From the NCBI GenBank assembly GCA_028282805.1, contig JANQHD010000032.1, positions 1 through 64,000 on the forward strand: a stretch of DNA of 64,000 nt. Direction: 5' to 3'. Each line of letters opens with the position of its first letter. Within the stretch, counting starts at the first letter, position 1. A program made the translations under genes and the position numbers. Below the pieces are notes generated by a model that was not told the DNA's origin, ran no database searches, and saw only the letters and a program-made list of their open reading frames with translations. Shown one piece after another: positions 22,234-30,718 of this stretch. The DNA comes from Phycisphaeraceae bacterium (GTDB lineage: Bacteria; Planctomycetota; Phycisphaerae; Phycisphaerales; Zrk34).

Positions 22234-23076
22234 TCACAGGATGGCGGCGATGTCGCGGTTGAGTTGGGCGGCGGCGTCGGCGATGGGGGCGGACCAATCG
22301 CTCGAGTCGGCACCGGCGTAGATGACGCTGCGGCTGGCGGTGATCAGCGCGCCGTAGCCGTCGGCGTTGAAGCAGGGCTTGACGTCGTCGGCGGTGCCGC
22401 CCTGTGCGCCGTAACCGGGCACGAGGAAGTACTGCTGGGGCATGCGTTGGCGCAGCTCGGCGATCTCGTTGGGCTTGGTCGCGCCGACGACGGCGCCGAT
22501 GTCGCTGTAGCCACGCACACCGAGGCGGGAGATGCCCAGGTCGGCGACGAAGGTGGCGACGGTCTGGCCGACGGTTCGGCCGTCCATCAGGGGCAGGGTT
22601 TGCAGGTCGTCGGAGCCGGGGTTGGAGGTGCGCACGAGCACAAACACGCCCTTGCCGGTCTGTGCGTAGGGCTCGAGCGTGTCGGGGCCCAGGTAGGGGT
22701 TGACGGTCAGCGCGTCGACCGGGTCGGCGAGGCAGCCGGCGGCGTAGTGCTCGGCGGAGATGCCGATGTCGCCCCGCTTGGCGTCGAGGATCACGATCAG
22801 CTCCAGCGCCGCGGCGTGGTTGATCAGCGATTCGAGCACCGCTGCGCCGCCCGAGCCGTAGCGCTCGAAACAGGCGGACTGGAACTTGACGGCGGGCGTG
22901 TGGGCGGCGACCGCTTCGAGCAGGCCGAGCCCCCACGCCTGGAAGGCCGCGGTGGGCTGGTCGGTCTGGTCGCGGATGGCGGCCGGCAGGCGGTCGAACA
23001 CCGGGTCGATGCCCACGCAGACGGGGGCGCCCTTCTGGTCGATCGCGGTCATCAGGCGGTCGGCGAAGTGGATCAT
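22234..23076 (-). CDS. pyrF: Orotidine 5'-phosphate decarboxylase, type 2
   Basis: A 280-residue enzyme that makes UMP from OMP in pyrimidine synthesis. The start PVCVGIDPVFDRLP, the catalytic LDAKRGDIGISAEHY (D98, K100, D103) and VPGYGAQGGTADDVKPCFN near the C-terminus identify the type 2, actinobacterial-like branch, which is longer than the E. coli type. The ATG at 23076 gives the expected MIHFADRL start. A 30-bp perfect palindrome lies upstream at 23104-23133. Confidence 0.95.
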   Translation of the reverse strand: MIHFADRLMTAIDQKGAPVCVGIDPVFDRLPAAIRDQTDQPTAAFQAWGLGLLEAVAAHTPAVKFQSACFERYGSGGAAVLESLINHAAALELIVILDAKRGDIGISAEHYAAGCLADPVDALTVNPYLGPDTLEPYAQTGKGVFVLVRTSNPGSDDLQTLPLMDGRTVGQTVATFVADLGISRLGVRGYSDIGAVVGATKPNEIAELRQRMPQQYFLVPGYGAQGGTADDVKPCFNADGYGALITASRSVIYAGADSSDWSAPIADAAAQLNRDIAAIL

Positions 23077-23103
23077 GGGGGCGATTGTACCGTGCGCTGG
23101 GGC

Positions 23104-23133
23104 AAAGCCCACCCATGGCCATGGGTGGGCTTT
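23104..23133. repeat. 30-bp perfect palindrome between divergent genes
   Basis: AAAGCCCACCCATGG and its exact reverse complement, with no loop. It lies 28 bases upstream of pyrF and about 84 upstream of the PEP-CTERM gene. It is built like the REP-D palindrome of RAYT3 (AGCCC... CATGG ...GGGCT), so it may be a solitary REP of another family, an operator or a cruciform site. Confidence 0.8.
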
Positions 23134-23216
23134 GTGGGTGTCGGGTATAGATTAAACTTGGCGAGGCGGCTTTCGCGTGGCATACTTTCAACTTGAAGAG
23201 AACGAGGGAGCACCCG

Positions 23217-23975
23217 GTGATCTATTCAATACGCATGGCGTGGGCGGTGTGGGCGACGGCGGTGGTGCTGTGCGGCGTGCTGCCCGTGCGGGCGGCGGTC
23301 GTCAGCGAGGTGGTGACCGGGCCGGCGGGGGGCGTGGGGCCTTACGTGGAACTGGTCACGCCAGGGGCCGGGCCGTTCGATTTGGTCATGCTCGACGCGA
23401 ACCCCGATCGCCAGCGCGTGGTGCTTTGGGCGGTGACGCTCGAGCCGCAAGACGCCGAGGTGTTGATCGTGCACGAGGGCGATTGGGCCCTGCCGCTGCC
23501 CGCGGGCGCATCGCGGTTGAGCGTCGGCGCGTTGGACCTTGGGCAAAACAAGGCCGGCGCCTCGCGCCGGCTGGTGACGTTCGCGGGCGTGACGGGTTGG
23601 TCGCAGGGCACGACCGCGCCGCCGCTGGCGCAGTGGGCCGACGCTTCGCACGGCCTGCCGGCGGTGGTGGACGTGGCGACCTGGCGCATCGGCGGCTGGC
23701 CCGCCAACCCGGCGTTCGGGGAACGTGTGCAGGCGATCACGACCGGCCACGCGATGTCGCGCCACCGCGACGAGATCGGTCACCTGCCCACGTGGTCAAC
23801 CGGCCCGCTCGACGTACACCTGCAACTGCCCAACGGCTCGCCACTGACGCCCGGCGCGATCAACGACCCGCTGGCCCTGCCCGAGCCGGCCGCGTTGCCG
23901 GTGCTGGCGGTGTTGGCTTTGGCCGCGCGCCGGCGCACGAAAAAACCGGCCGCCTCGTCAGGCAGCCGGCTTTAG
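23217..23975 (+). CDS. PEP-CTERM secreted protein
   Basis: A 252-residue exported protein starting at GTG 23217, where GAGGGAG lies seven bases upstream; an in-frame TTG at 23193 has no site. Signal peptide ends about VLPVRA. The mature part contains PYVELVTPGAGPFDLVMLDA and SRLSVGALDLGQN, resembling a lamin-tail-like beta fold. The C-terminus LPEPAALPVLAVLALAARRR is a PEP-CTERM tail: a Pro-Glu-Pro motif, a membrane helix and basic residues, which exosortase is known to process. The last codons lie on the inverse of the tRNA-Phe terminator. Confidence 0.8.
   Translation: MIYSIRMAWAVWATAVVLCGVLPVRAAVVSEVVTGPAGGVGPYVELVTPGAGPFDLVMLDANPDRQRVVLWAVTLEPQDAEVLIVHEGDWALPLPAGASRLSVGALDLGQNKAGASRRLVTFAGVTGWSQGTTAPPLAQWADASHGLPAVVDVATWRIGGWPANPAFGERVQAITTGHAMSRHRDEIGHLPTWSTGPLDVHLQLPNGSPLTPGAINDPLALPEPAALPVLAVLALAARRRTKKPAASSGSRL
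23940..23973 (-). terminator. Terminator of tRNA-Phe, inside the end of the PEP-CTERM gene
   Basis: On the minus strand: GCCGGCTGCC, loop TGACGA, GGCGGCCGGT and a run of Ts. It starts just after the tRNA 3' end. On the plus strand the same bases encode the tail KKPAASSGSRL of the PEP-CTERM protein. Confidence 0.82.
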
Positions 23976-24048
23976 TGGCCAGGGGCGGGCTCGAACCGCC
24001 GACACTGCGATTTTCAGTCGCATGCTCTACCAGCTGAGCTACCTGGCC
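23976..24048 (-). tRNA. tRNA-Phe (GAA)
   Basis: A 73-nt tRNA read on the minus strand. Acceptor arms GGCCAGG/CCTGGCC, D-arm GCTCAGCTGGTAGAGC, anticodon stem TGCGA/TCGCA with loop CTGAAAA (anticodon GAA), and T-arm GGCGGTTCGAGCCCGCC. The discriminator base is A and CCA is not encoded. A terminator follows directly. Confidence 0.97.
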
Positions 24049-24219
24049 GACCGGTAAAGCGAGCGAAATAGCCTATCTGCTGGGTTGGGGATGTCAAGGC
24101 TGCGCAGGCGGTGTTTGCCCTCAAGCGGCGCGGTCTAACCGCCGGCGGCGATGAACTGAACACACACCATTGGACCCCGCCGGGTGAGCGGGGCTTAATC
24201 GTTGCGCACCGATTTTTGC

Positions 24220-25359
24220 TCAAGCCCGGGCCTTCTCGGTTTCCAGGCACAGGTTCGCGCCCGGCGCCCCGTCGTCGGCGTCGGGGTCGAAAAAGTGCAC
24301 ACGCTCGAGGTCGACGTGCATCGTCTCCGTCGTGTTCGGCTGCGTCTCCAGGCGCGCGTCGACGCGGGCGACGAGGTGGTCGTGGCCGCCGGCCGTGAGG
24401 TACAGGTCCATCTTGTCGCCGAGCGTTTCGACGACGTTGACCGTCACCGCCAGCGCGTTGTCGGCCTGGCCGGCGATGGGTTTTTCGCTGAGGGTTTCGG
24501 GGCGGATGCCCATGACCACCGGCGAGCCGACCTTGCCCGCCAGGTCGTCGGCCGCCCAGCCCGGCACGGCGAGGCGGAACGCGCCCTCATCGAACCAGAT
24601 CTGTGAACCTTCCTGGGTCAGCGTGCCGTCGATGAAGTTCATGGGCGGCGTGCCGAGGAATCCGGCGACGAACCGGTTGACCGGGTGGCGGTAGATGTCC
24701 AGCGGGCTGCCGACCTGCATGATCCACCCGTCCTTCATGACGACGACGCGGTCGCCGAGCGTCATCGCCTCTTCCTGGTCGTGGGTGACGTACACGGTCG
24801 TGGTCTGCAACTGCATGTGCAGCTTCTTGATCTCGGCCCGCATCTCCACGCGCAGCTTCGCGTCGAGGTTGGAAAGCGGCTCATCGAACAGGAAGCACGC
24901 CGGGTCGCGCACGATCGCCCGGCCGACCGCCACGCGCTGGCGCTGACCGCCCGATAGCTGTTTCGGCTTACGCTCGAGCAGGCTTTCGATGCCCAGTATC
25001 TTCGCGGCGTGGCGCACCTTCTGGTCGATCTCCGCCTTGGCCATCCGCCGCAGCTTCAGCCCGAACGCCATGTTCTTGTACACCGACATGTGCGGGTACA
25101 GCGCGTAGTTCTGAAATACCATCGCGATGTTGCGGTCCTTCGGCGCCACGTCGTTGACCACGCGGTCGCCGATCGCGATCGTGCCGTCGGAGATCTCTTC
25201 CAGGCCCGCGATCATCCGCAGCGTCGTCGACTTGCCGCAGCCCGACGGCCCGACGAACACCACGAACTGCCGGTCGGCGATGTCGAGGTTGAAACCGTGC
25301 ACGGCTTGGAAACCATTGGGGTAGACCTTGACCACGTCTTTCAGCACCACTTGCGCCAT
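24220..25359 (-). CDS. ugpC: Sugar ABC transporter ATP-binding protein (UgpC/MsmX type)
   Basis: A 379-residue ATPase of the CUT1 carbohydrate ABC importers. Walker A is GPSGCGKST, the Q-loop VFQNYALYPHMSV, the signature LSGGQRQRVAVGRAI, Walker B ACFLFDEPLSNLDA, and the switch VYVTHDQEEAM. From about residue 240 the C-terminal TOBE/regulatory domain follows with VVMGIRPETLSEKP. GAGGAGG precedes the ATG at 25359. No permease or binding-protein genes are adjacent, which fits shared, multitask ATPases of this kind (MsmX-like). The symbol is a family name; the sugar is unknown. Confidence 0.9.
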   Translation of the reverse strand: MAQVVLKDVVKVYPNGFQAVHGFNLDIADRQFVVFVGPSGCGKSTTLRMIAGLEEISDGTIAIGDRVVNDVAPKDRNIAMVFQNYALYPHMSVYKNMAFGLKLRRMAKAEIDQKVRHAAKILGIESLLERKPKQLSGGQRQRVAVGRAIVRDPACFLFDEPLSNLDAKLRVEMRAEIKKLHMQLQTTTVYVTHDQEEAMTLGDRVVVMKDGWIMQVGSPLDIYRHPVNRFVAGFLGTPPMNFIDGTLTQEGSQIWFDEGAFRLAVPGWAADDLAGKVGSPVVMGIRPETLSEKPIAGQADNALAVTVNVVETLGDKMDLYLTAGGHDHLVARVDARLETQPNTTETMHVDLERVHFFDPDADDGAPGANLCLETEKARA

Positions 25360-25623
25360 GCCTGCCTCCTCAGCGGGTCGCAAACCACTTGAAATGGGCC
25401 GTTTATCCTATCAGCCCGCCCCAACCGTGGCGAGGGTGAAGCGGTTAAACACGTGCCATAACGACGGAAATGCGAAGGCGGGTAATTTGAATCCCGGGCT
25501 CGCGTGATTTATTGCCGCAAATTGCTCAAATTGCTTTAACCCTTCCCCAATTCGGGTGGTATATTTCCGCTGTTGGGAACACTTCGTTCACACGTGCTTG
25601 GGAAGACATCGAGGGAGAGACTC

Positions 25624-27339
25624 ATGCGTAAGTTTATGGTGTGTGTCGCCGCGCTGGCGGTGGTTGTTTCGTCATCGCCCGATGTGCACGCGGCGGACCG
25701 GTCGGCGGACGTCATGTTCAGCACGAACGCCGCGGTCCCGTTCGGCAACGGCGCGACGTTCAAAGAAATCCGCACGTTCGATTACACCAACGGCGGGCTT
25801 GCGATCAACACGGTCAACAGTATCACGATGGTCGGGCAACCGCTCTGGGGCGTGTACAGCGTCAACCCCGCGACCGGCTTGCCCACCCGGGTGCTCGACA
25901 CGACCCAGCTGCCGCCCGATTTCACCGCGGTCACCCTCGCGGGTTTCGACGGCACCAACGTCTGGTCCGACGCCTTCGGGCGCAACGCCAGCCGGCAGGC
26001 TATCCAACGCCTGTACAAGGGCGCGACTTTCTTCGCCAGCCCCGGCTCCACCGCGACCACCAATCGCTTCAACTTTATGCCCGGCAAGAACGCCGACAAC
26101 GGAGAGATCGTCTACCAGTTCTCACGCGGCGGCTCCGCTCAGCTCAACGCCTCCGGGACGAGCAACGTCACGCTCGTGGGCCTGAATGCCCCGACCGGGT
26201 TGGGGCCGAACATCACCAGCCTGCCTCGAGCCGTCGTTCGGGATGGCAACGATTCCGTCTTCCTCGCGTTTGCGAGCGGCCAGGCCTTCGGCGGCTTCGG
26301 CTACTTCAAGCACGATCGTTCCAACGGCTCGCTCTCGCCCATCGTCACCACCAGCACCCCGTTGCCTAAACGCGATGGCGGCACCTCCACCCTCGGCGAC
26401 CTGCTCGGCGGGCTCAACCTCGGTAACAATTACGATTACGCCAACGGCTCCATCGCCTTCATCTCCAGCCTCATCAACGACTTCACCTCACAAAGCACCG
26501 TCGTGTTCACCAACCAGGACGGGCCTTGGCAGCGCATCTTCGAACGCGGCGATCCGGCCCCCAACGCCGCGCCCGGCGCCACACTCAACGGCCCGCAACT
26601 CGTGGCCAAAGACGACGACACCATCTACATCATGTCCGACTTCCGCATCTACCAGTACGAACAGGGTACGCTGTCGCTCCTGTTCACCCCCGGCGACACA
26701 CTGAACAACGGCGCGATCTCCACCGTCGGTTACGGCCAGAACTGGAGCATCCAGAACTTCCACGCCGAAAACGGCATGGTCATGCTCAACGTCCGTGACA
26801 ACACGGGCGTCGACCACATCGTCGGCATCCACAAGCTCGACCCCTTCTCCGCTCCCGCCGACCCCGGTTTAGATGTCGCCCTTGATATTATGGGCGGCGC
26901 CAACCGTCCCGGCGGCGTCTCCGTCAGCTTCGAAAACCTCCAAACCCCGGGCGACTTCACCGGTTCGTTCGAGCAGCTCACGCCCGCCGAGTTTATCAAC
27001 GCCGTGACCGGCGCCGGCGGCGACCCGGGCTTCTTCCTGCCAACCAACGGCGTGGTCCAGGCTTGGGATATCGATATCTCCGGTGACCCCGCCGGGTCCA
27101 TCAGCCTGACCTTCGGCTACGACGACACGAACCTGAGCGTCGACGAGAGCGATCTGGCGATCTACCACCTGCTACGCGACGGCAGCTTCGAGGTGCTCAC
27201 CGGCATCATCGACGAGGTGAACAACACGATCACCGTCGAGACCGACTCGCTGAGCCCGTTCTACCTCGGCGCGGTGCCCGAGCCGGCGTCGTTGGCGCTG
27301 CTGGCGCTGGGCGGCCTGGCGATTGTTCGCCGGCGTTGA
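25624..27339 (+). CDS. PEP-CTERM secreted protein, 571 aa
   Basis: A 571-residue exported protein with a signal peptide (MRKFMVCVAALAVVVSS, cleavage near VHAADR) and a PEP-CTERM tail, VPEPASLALLALGGLAIVRR. GGGAGAG precedes the ATG at 25624. The middle repeats short beta segments with N-G and D-G turns (VTLAGFDGTNVWSDAFG, VVRDGNDSVFLAFASG) and reads like a propeller or other surface beta fold. The final domain (SISLTFGYDDTNLSVDESDL) resembles a small beta-sandwich. It is expected to be anchored at the cell surface by exosortase. Function unknown. Confidence 0.82.
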   Translation: MRKFMVCVAALAVVVSSSPDVHAADRSADVMFSTNAAVPFGNGATFKEIRTFDYTNGGLAINTVNSITMVGQPLWGVYSVNPATGLPTRVLDTTQLPPDFTAVTLAGFDGTNVWSDAFGRNASRQAIQRLYKGATFFASPGSTATTNRFNFMPGKNADNGEIVYQFSRGGSAQLNASGTSNVTLVGLNAPTGLGPNITSLPRAVVRDGNDSVFLAFASGQAFGGFGYFKHDRSNGSLSPIVTTSTPLPKRDGGTSTLGDLLGGLNLGNNYDYANGSIAFISSLINDFTSQSTVVFTNQDGPWQRIFERGDPAPNAAPGATLNGPQLVAKDDDTIYIMSDFRIYQYEQGTLSLLFTPGDTLNNGAISTVGYGQNWSIQNFHAENGMVMLNVRDNTGVDHIVGIHKLDPFSAPADPGLDVALDIMGGANRPGGVSVSFENLQTPGDFTGSFEQLTPAEFINAVTGAGGDPGFFLPTNGVVQAWDIDISGDPAGSISLTFGYDDTNLSVDESDLAIYHLLRDGSFEVLTGIIDEVNNTITVETDSLSPFYLGAVPEPASLALLALGGLAIVRRR

Positions 27340-27732
27340 TGATCTTCTGGCAATTTTCCGGGGGGTTGTGGTTTACGCTTATCAAGGGTGTGGTTTGTGT
27401 TGCGCCGTGGGTTGTAGAAACCATCGATGGCGCTGCAACGCGCCCAGCTCCGCCGACACGCCGGCGCCAGCGGCGTGTGATCGTGGCGCTTAGGCCGATA
27501 AACCCGCCCGCACCGGGTTGCGCCGTAGCTTGTATCGCTGATTTCGGGGAACCTGTTCGTGGCGAGTGCAATCGCGATAAAGCGGATTGTGGCGATGACC
27601 GATATTTCTCTTCGGCAGTACGCGACCGGGGGCTGGGGGATGCTTAGGTAGCTCGGCGATCCCGTCACGCTTCGCGCTCGGTGCTTCCCGGTCCGCTCTG
27701 CAAAGGGGGCTTGCCATCCATGGAGGCGGAAC
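27340..27732. other. Intergenic region with hairpin and transposase relic
   Basis: Contains a hairpin near 27456-27480 (ACACGCC/GGCGTGT) and, on the minus strand, a relic that resembles a RAYT C-terminus (see 27490-27620). The PilZ gene's ribosome-binding site, ATGGAGGCGG, lies at the right end. No intact gene is visible. Confidence 0.45.
27490..27620 (-). pseudogene. Possible relic of a RAYT C-terminus
   Basis: The minus strand reads RYKLRRNPVRAGLSA followed by a stop. R-N-P-V-R-A-G-L is a well-known ending of one branch of REP-associated transposases. No upstream HUH domain is found, so if real it is a truncated remnant. A hairpin lies just beyond the stop, as a REP would. The evidence is one short motif, so this is tentative. 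Confidence 0.3.
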
Positions 27733-28392
27733 ATGCTGCCGCTTGATTACGACGTGTTCTTTCGCTTGCCGGCTGCGGACCAATCGCGCGAGCTGATCCC
27801 CGGCGTGGTCGTCGATCACGAAGGCGATCGCCCCGTCGTGCTGTTCCAGCAGGGCGCGTTGCCGTTCGACGACGACAGCGACATCCTCATCTACCACATG
27901 CCCGAAGACGAGTTCATGCAGCAGGCGGCGCACCTGGTCCGCGTCGATGCGCAACCGGCCGGTAGCGGCGCGGCGGCGCACAGCCGGGCGCTGATCGAGT
28001 TGACGGGCCTGCCCATCTCCGCCGAGAGCCGACAGAGCCGGCGCGTGCCCGTGCTGCCCTGCGACTTGACCCTTGAGTTCGACGGCAGCCGCGAGATCGA
28101 GGTCGGCGATGTGAGCGAGTCGGGCCTGTCGGTCTTCGCCGCACCCGGTTACGCGATCGGCCAGCGCGTCGAGGTTGCCTTCGAGCACGGCTTCGAGTGG
28201 TACCGCGGCCAGGCCGTGGTGCAGAACGTGCTCGAGATCGACGGCGCGATCACCCGCTACGGCCTGCACAGCCCCGAGCACATCGGCGACCGGGCCGACA
28301 ACCTCCGCGAGGGCTTGACGAAGCTGACCGCGGACCTTTTGCACCAGAACGCCGAGTGCCGCGCCAGCCCCGCGCCGGGTGGCGACGCGTAA
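27733..28392 (+). CDS. PilZ-domain protein
   Basis: A 219-residue soluble protein. The first 90 residues are unrecognised. From about residue 98, RQSRRVPVLPCDLTLEFDG followed by GDVSESGLSVFAAPGY gives a PilZ-like RxxxR and D-x-S-x-x-G pair, which in this family binds cyclic-di-GMP. It probably couples c-di-GMP levels to motility, adhesion or export, but its partner is not visible. GGAGG lies six bases before the ATG. The gene is convergent with the lipoprotein gene, whose stop codon is nine bases beyond. Confidence 0.75.
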   Translation: MLPLDYDVFFRLPAADQSRELIPGVVVDHEGDRPVVLFQQGALPFDDDSDILIYHMPEDEFMQQAAHLVRVDAQPAGSGAAAHSRALIELTGLPISAESRQSRRVPVLPCDLTLEFDGSREIEVGDVSESGLSVFAAPGYAIGQRVEVAFEHGFEWYRGQAVVQNVLEIDGAITRYGLHSPEHIGDRADNLREGLTKLTADLLHQNAECRASPAPGGDA

Positions 28393-28401
28393 GCGTGGCG
28401 G

Positions 28402-29100
28402 TCAGTCGCCGAGGTACAGGTCATCGAACAGGACGACGGCGCGCGTGGGGCCGTCGTTTTCGTTGGCGCCGTCCCAGCGGGCTTCGAACAGCACGCGCAG
28501 CTTCGTAAAGCCGTGCGGCACCGCGCCCCAATGTTCGGTAAACAGCGCGTGCAGGTCGAGGTCGAAGTCGACCCATTGACCGACGCGCGGCTCGCGCGGC
28601 CCGGCGAACACCCACTTGGCGTTGCGCACCTCGAACGCCGGGGCGGTGATCCCCGCCAGCGGGATGCGCAGCTGGTGGTTCGTCGCCCTCGCGGCCTTCG
28701 GCGCGTTGGCCGCGCCAAACACGATCACCACCACCTGCACGTACTGCTGGTCGGTGCCGCGCAGCCATTCGCTGACGCGGTATCGGCCGCGCAGCCGGCG
28801 GGGCATCTCGGCGGCCGCCACGTCTTGGATCAGGCCCATCAGCTGCCGCGGTTCGTGCGGCTCGGCGCTGACGAGCATCACCACGGCGGTGCGGTCGCCG
28901 TACCCCTTGGGTCTGATCGCCGGGTCGTGAACATCGAACGCCCGCCGTCGCCACACGGCGAAGGTGTGCGTCGCCCAAGGCTCGTCGCCGGCGTCGAAGC
29001 CGCCGTTGACCAACAGGTTTCTGCTTTCAGGGTCGGCCGGCGCGGCGCACGCGACAAGCCATAACGCCGCCATTGCGCCGAGTAGCGTTCGGCCGAGCAT
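28402..29100 (-). CDS. Lipoprotein, 232 aa
   Basis: A 232-residue protein whose signal MLGRTLLGAMAALWLVACAA has a lipobox at C18. The mature start LLVNGGFDAGDEPWATHTF looks like a carbohydrate-binding-module-type beta-sandwich ('NGGFD...W'), and the tail RAVVLFDDLYLGD is the usual last strand of such folds. It overlaps the glycosyltransferase stop by one base (TGATG), so it is translationally coupled to it. It may bind glycans at the envelope. Confidence 0.78.
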   Translation of the reverse strand: MLGRTLLGAMAALWLVACAAPADPESRNLLVNGGFDAGDEPWATHTFAVWRRRAFDVHDPAIRPKGYGDRTAVVMLVSAEPHEPRQLMGLIQDVAAAEMPRRLRGRYRVSEWLRGTDQQYVQVVVIVFGAANAPKAARATNHQLRIPLAGITAPAFEVRNAKWVFAGPREPRVGQWVDFDLDLHALFTEHWGAVPHGFTKLRVLFEARWDGANENDGPTRAVVLFDDLYLGD

Positions 29101-30572
29101 CACTTGCCCGTGGGGATGGTCGGGGCGCCGCCCGGGGTGGGGTCTTGCACGGCTATGACGGCCGCGTCGTACACGTCGATGCACTTGGTCGCCGCGCCTT
29201 CCCACGTCAGCGAGCGCACCTCCAGGTCCGCGCCCTCGCGCATGACCTGGCCCAGCGGCGGGTGCTTGAGCACGGCGATGATCTTGTTGGCCATCTCTTC
29301 GACGTCCCAGAAGTCGACCTTCAGCGCGTGGTTGATCACCTCGGCCACGCCGGAGTTCTTGGAGATGATCACCGGCACGTCGTGGCGGATCGCCTCGAGC
29401 GGCGCGATGCCGAACGGCTCGGAGACCGAGGGCATGACGTACACGCTGGCCATGCGGAACACGCGCTCGACGTCCTTGCCGCGCAGGAACCCGGCGAACA
29501 GCACCTTGTGGCCGATGCCCATCTGCGCCGCGAGCTCGATGATCTTGATCGCCATGTCGCCCGAGCCGGCGATGACGAACTTGACCTTGTCGTATTTGGC
29601 GAGCACCTTCTTCGCCGCGGCCATGAAGAACTCGGGGCCCTTCTGCATGGTGATGCGCCCGAGGAAGAGCACGATCTTGTCGCCGCGCTGGATGGGGGTC
29701 ATGTGGGGCGCGGGGGGTTTTTCGTCGGTGTCGATACCGTTGTAGCACACGCGGATCTTTTCGGGCTCGACGCCGTAGCGGTGCTCGCAGATCTTGCGCG
29801 TCAGGTGCGAGACGCAGATCACGCGCATCGCGCCGTGCATGCCGCGGCGTTCGATGTCGTAGATCAGCTGGTGCACGTTCTCGCCCGCCCGGTCGAACTC
29901 GGTCGAGTGCACGTGCACGACCAACGGCTTGCCCGTGATCGCCGCGATGCGTAGGCCCGCGGGGTAGGTCATCCAGTCGTGGGCGTGGATCACGTCGAAG
30001 GATTGGCCGCTCGACAACGCCACGGCGACCTGCTCGTAGCGCTGGACCTGCCTCATCACGTCGCCGCCGTAGTCTTCGTCGTCTTCCGCCGGCGGCGGGG
30101 GGGCGTGCAGCGCCCGGGCCGCGTCGACCGCGGATCGGGCCTGGGGGTTTTCCTGCGCGGAGGTGACGACCTCGTCGGCGGGCAGGCCCGCGCGGATCCG
30201 GCGGATGCGCTCCTCCTCCGCCTTGGTGCGCTGGTAGGTCTTCGGCGTCTGGTAAGGCCCGGCCAGCCAGTGCGGCGTCATCTTGTAGCTGATGCGTGAG
30301 TGCTCGTCGATGAAAAACGGCTCGATCGTCTCGCCGCCGTTGGCGCCGGTGGTTTGCGCCTGGTCGAGCGTGGGCGCCTGGCCGCGCGGCTTGGGCGCGG
30401 CGGGGCTGAGCAGGGTCACGTGCGACGTGTAGCTCTCGTCGACGTGTTTGGGCAGCAGGAACAACACCTCGACGCCCATCGAGCTCATCGCGCGCGTCAA
30501 GCCGTAGCAGGCCGTCCCGAGACCGCCGCTGATAAACGGAGGAAACTCCCATCCCAACATGAGTACGCGCAT
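29100..30572 (-). CDS. Glycosyltransferase, glycogen-synthase-like (GT4/GT5)
   Basis: A 490-residue GT-B enzyme. The N-terminal domain starts LMLGWEFPPFISGGLGTACY, the G-G-L-G loop of starch/glycogen-synthase relatives, and has DVIHAHDWMTYPAGL. The C-terminal domain has KIVLFLGRITMQKGPEFFM and the acidic SVSEPFGIAPLEAIRHDVPV with the E-x7-E pair. An insert of about 90 mostly polar residues (roughly 70-165) has no obvious fold. It transfers a sugar from a nucleotide donor; whether the product is glycogen or an envelope glycan is not visible. It is coupled to the downstream lipoprotein. Confidence 0.85.
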   Translation of the reverse strand: MRVLMLGWEFPPFISGGLGTACYGLTRAMSSMGVEVLFLLPKHVDESYTSHVTLLSPAAPKPRGQAPTLDQAQTTGANGGETIEPFFIDEHSRISYKMTPHWLAGPYQTPKTYQRTKAEEERIRRIRAGLPADEVVTSAQENPQARSAVDAARALHAPPPPAEDDEDYGGDVMRQVQRYEQVAVALSSGQSFDVIHAHDWMTYPAGLRIAAITGKPLVVHVHSTEFDRAGENVHQLIYDIERRGMHGAMRVICVSHLTRKICEHRYGVEPEKIRVCYNGIDTDEKPPAPHMTPIQRGDKIVLFLGRITMQKGPEFFMAAAKKVLAKYDKVKFVIAGSGDMAIKIIELAAQMGIGHKVLFAGFLRGKDVERVFRMASVYVMPSVSEPFGIAPLEAIRHDVPVIISKNSGVAEVINHALKVDFWDVEEMANKIIAVLKHPPLGQVMREGADLEVRSLTWEGAATKCIDVYDAAVIAVQDPTPGGAPTIPTGK

Positions 30573-30718
30573 AACTGATCCCTGATCGTCCGAAGACGGT
30601 CGAACTCAACGACCCATTCACGACCCCTGAGTGTAGGACGCCGGGATTGTAACAAACCTTGGGCCCCGTGTGTGGCGGGGGCGCGTTTTAAAGGCCGGTG
30701 GCGTTAGAATACCGGGCC

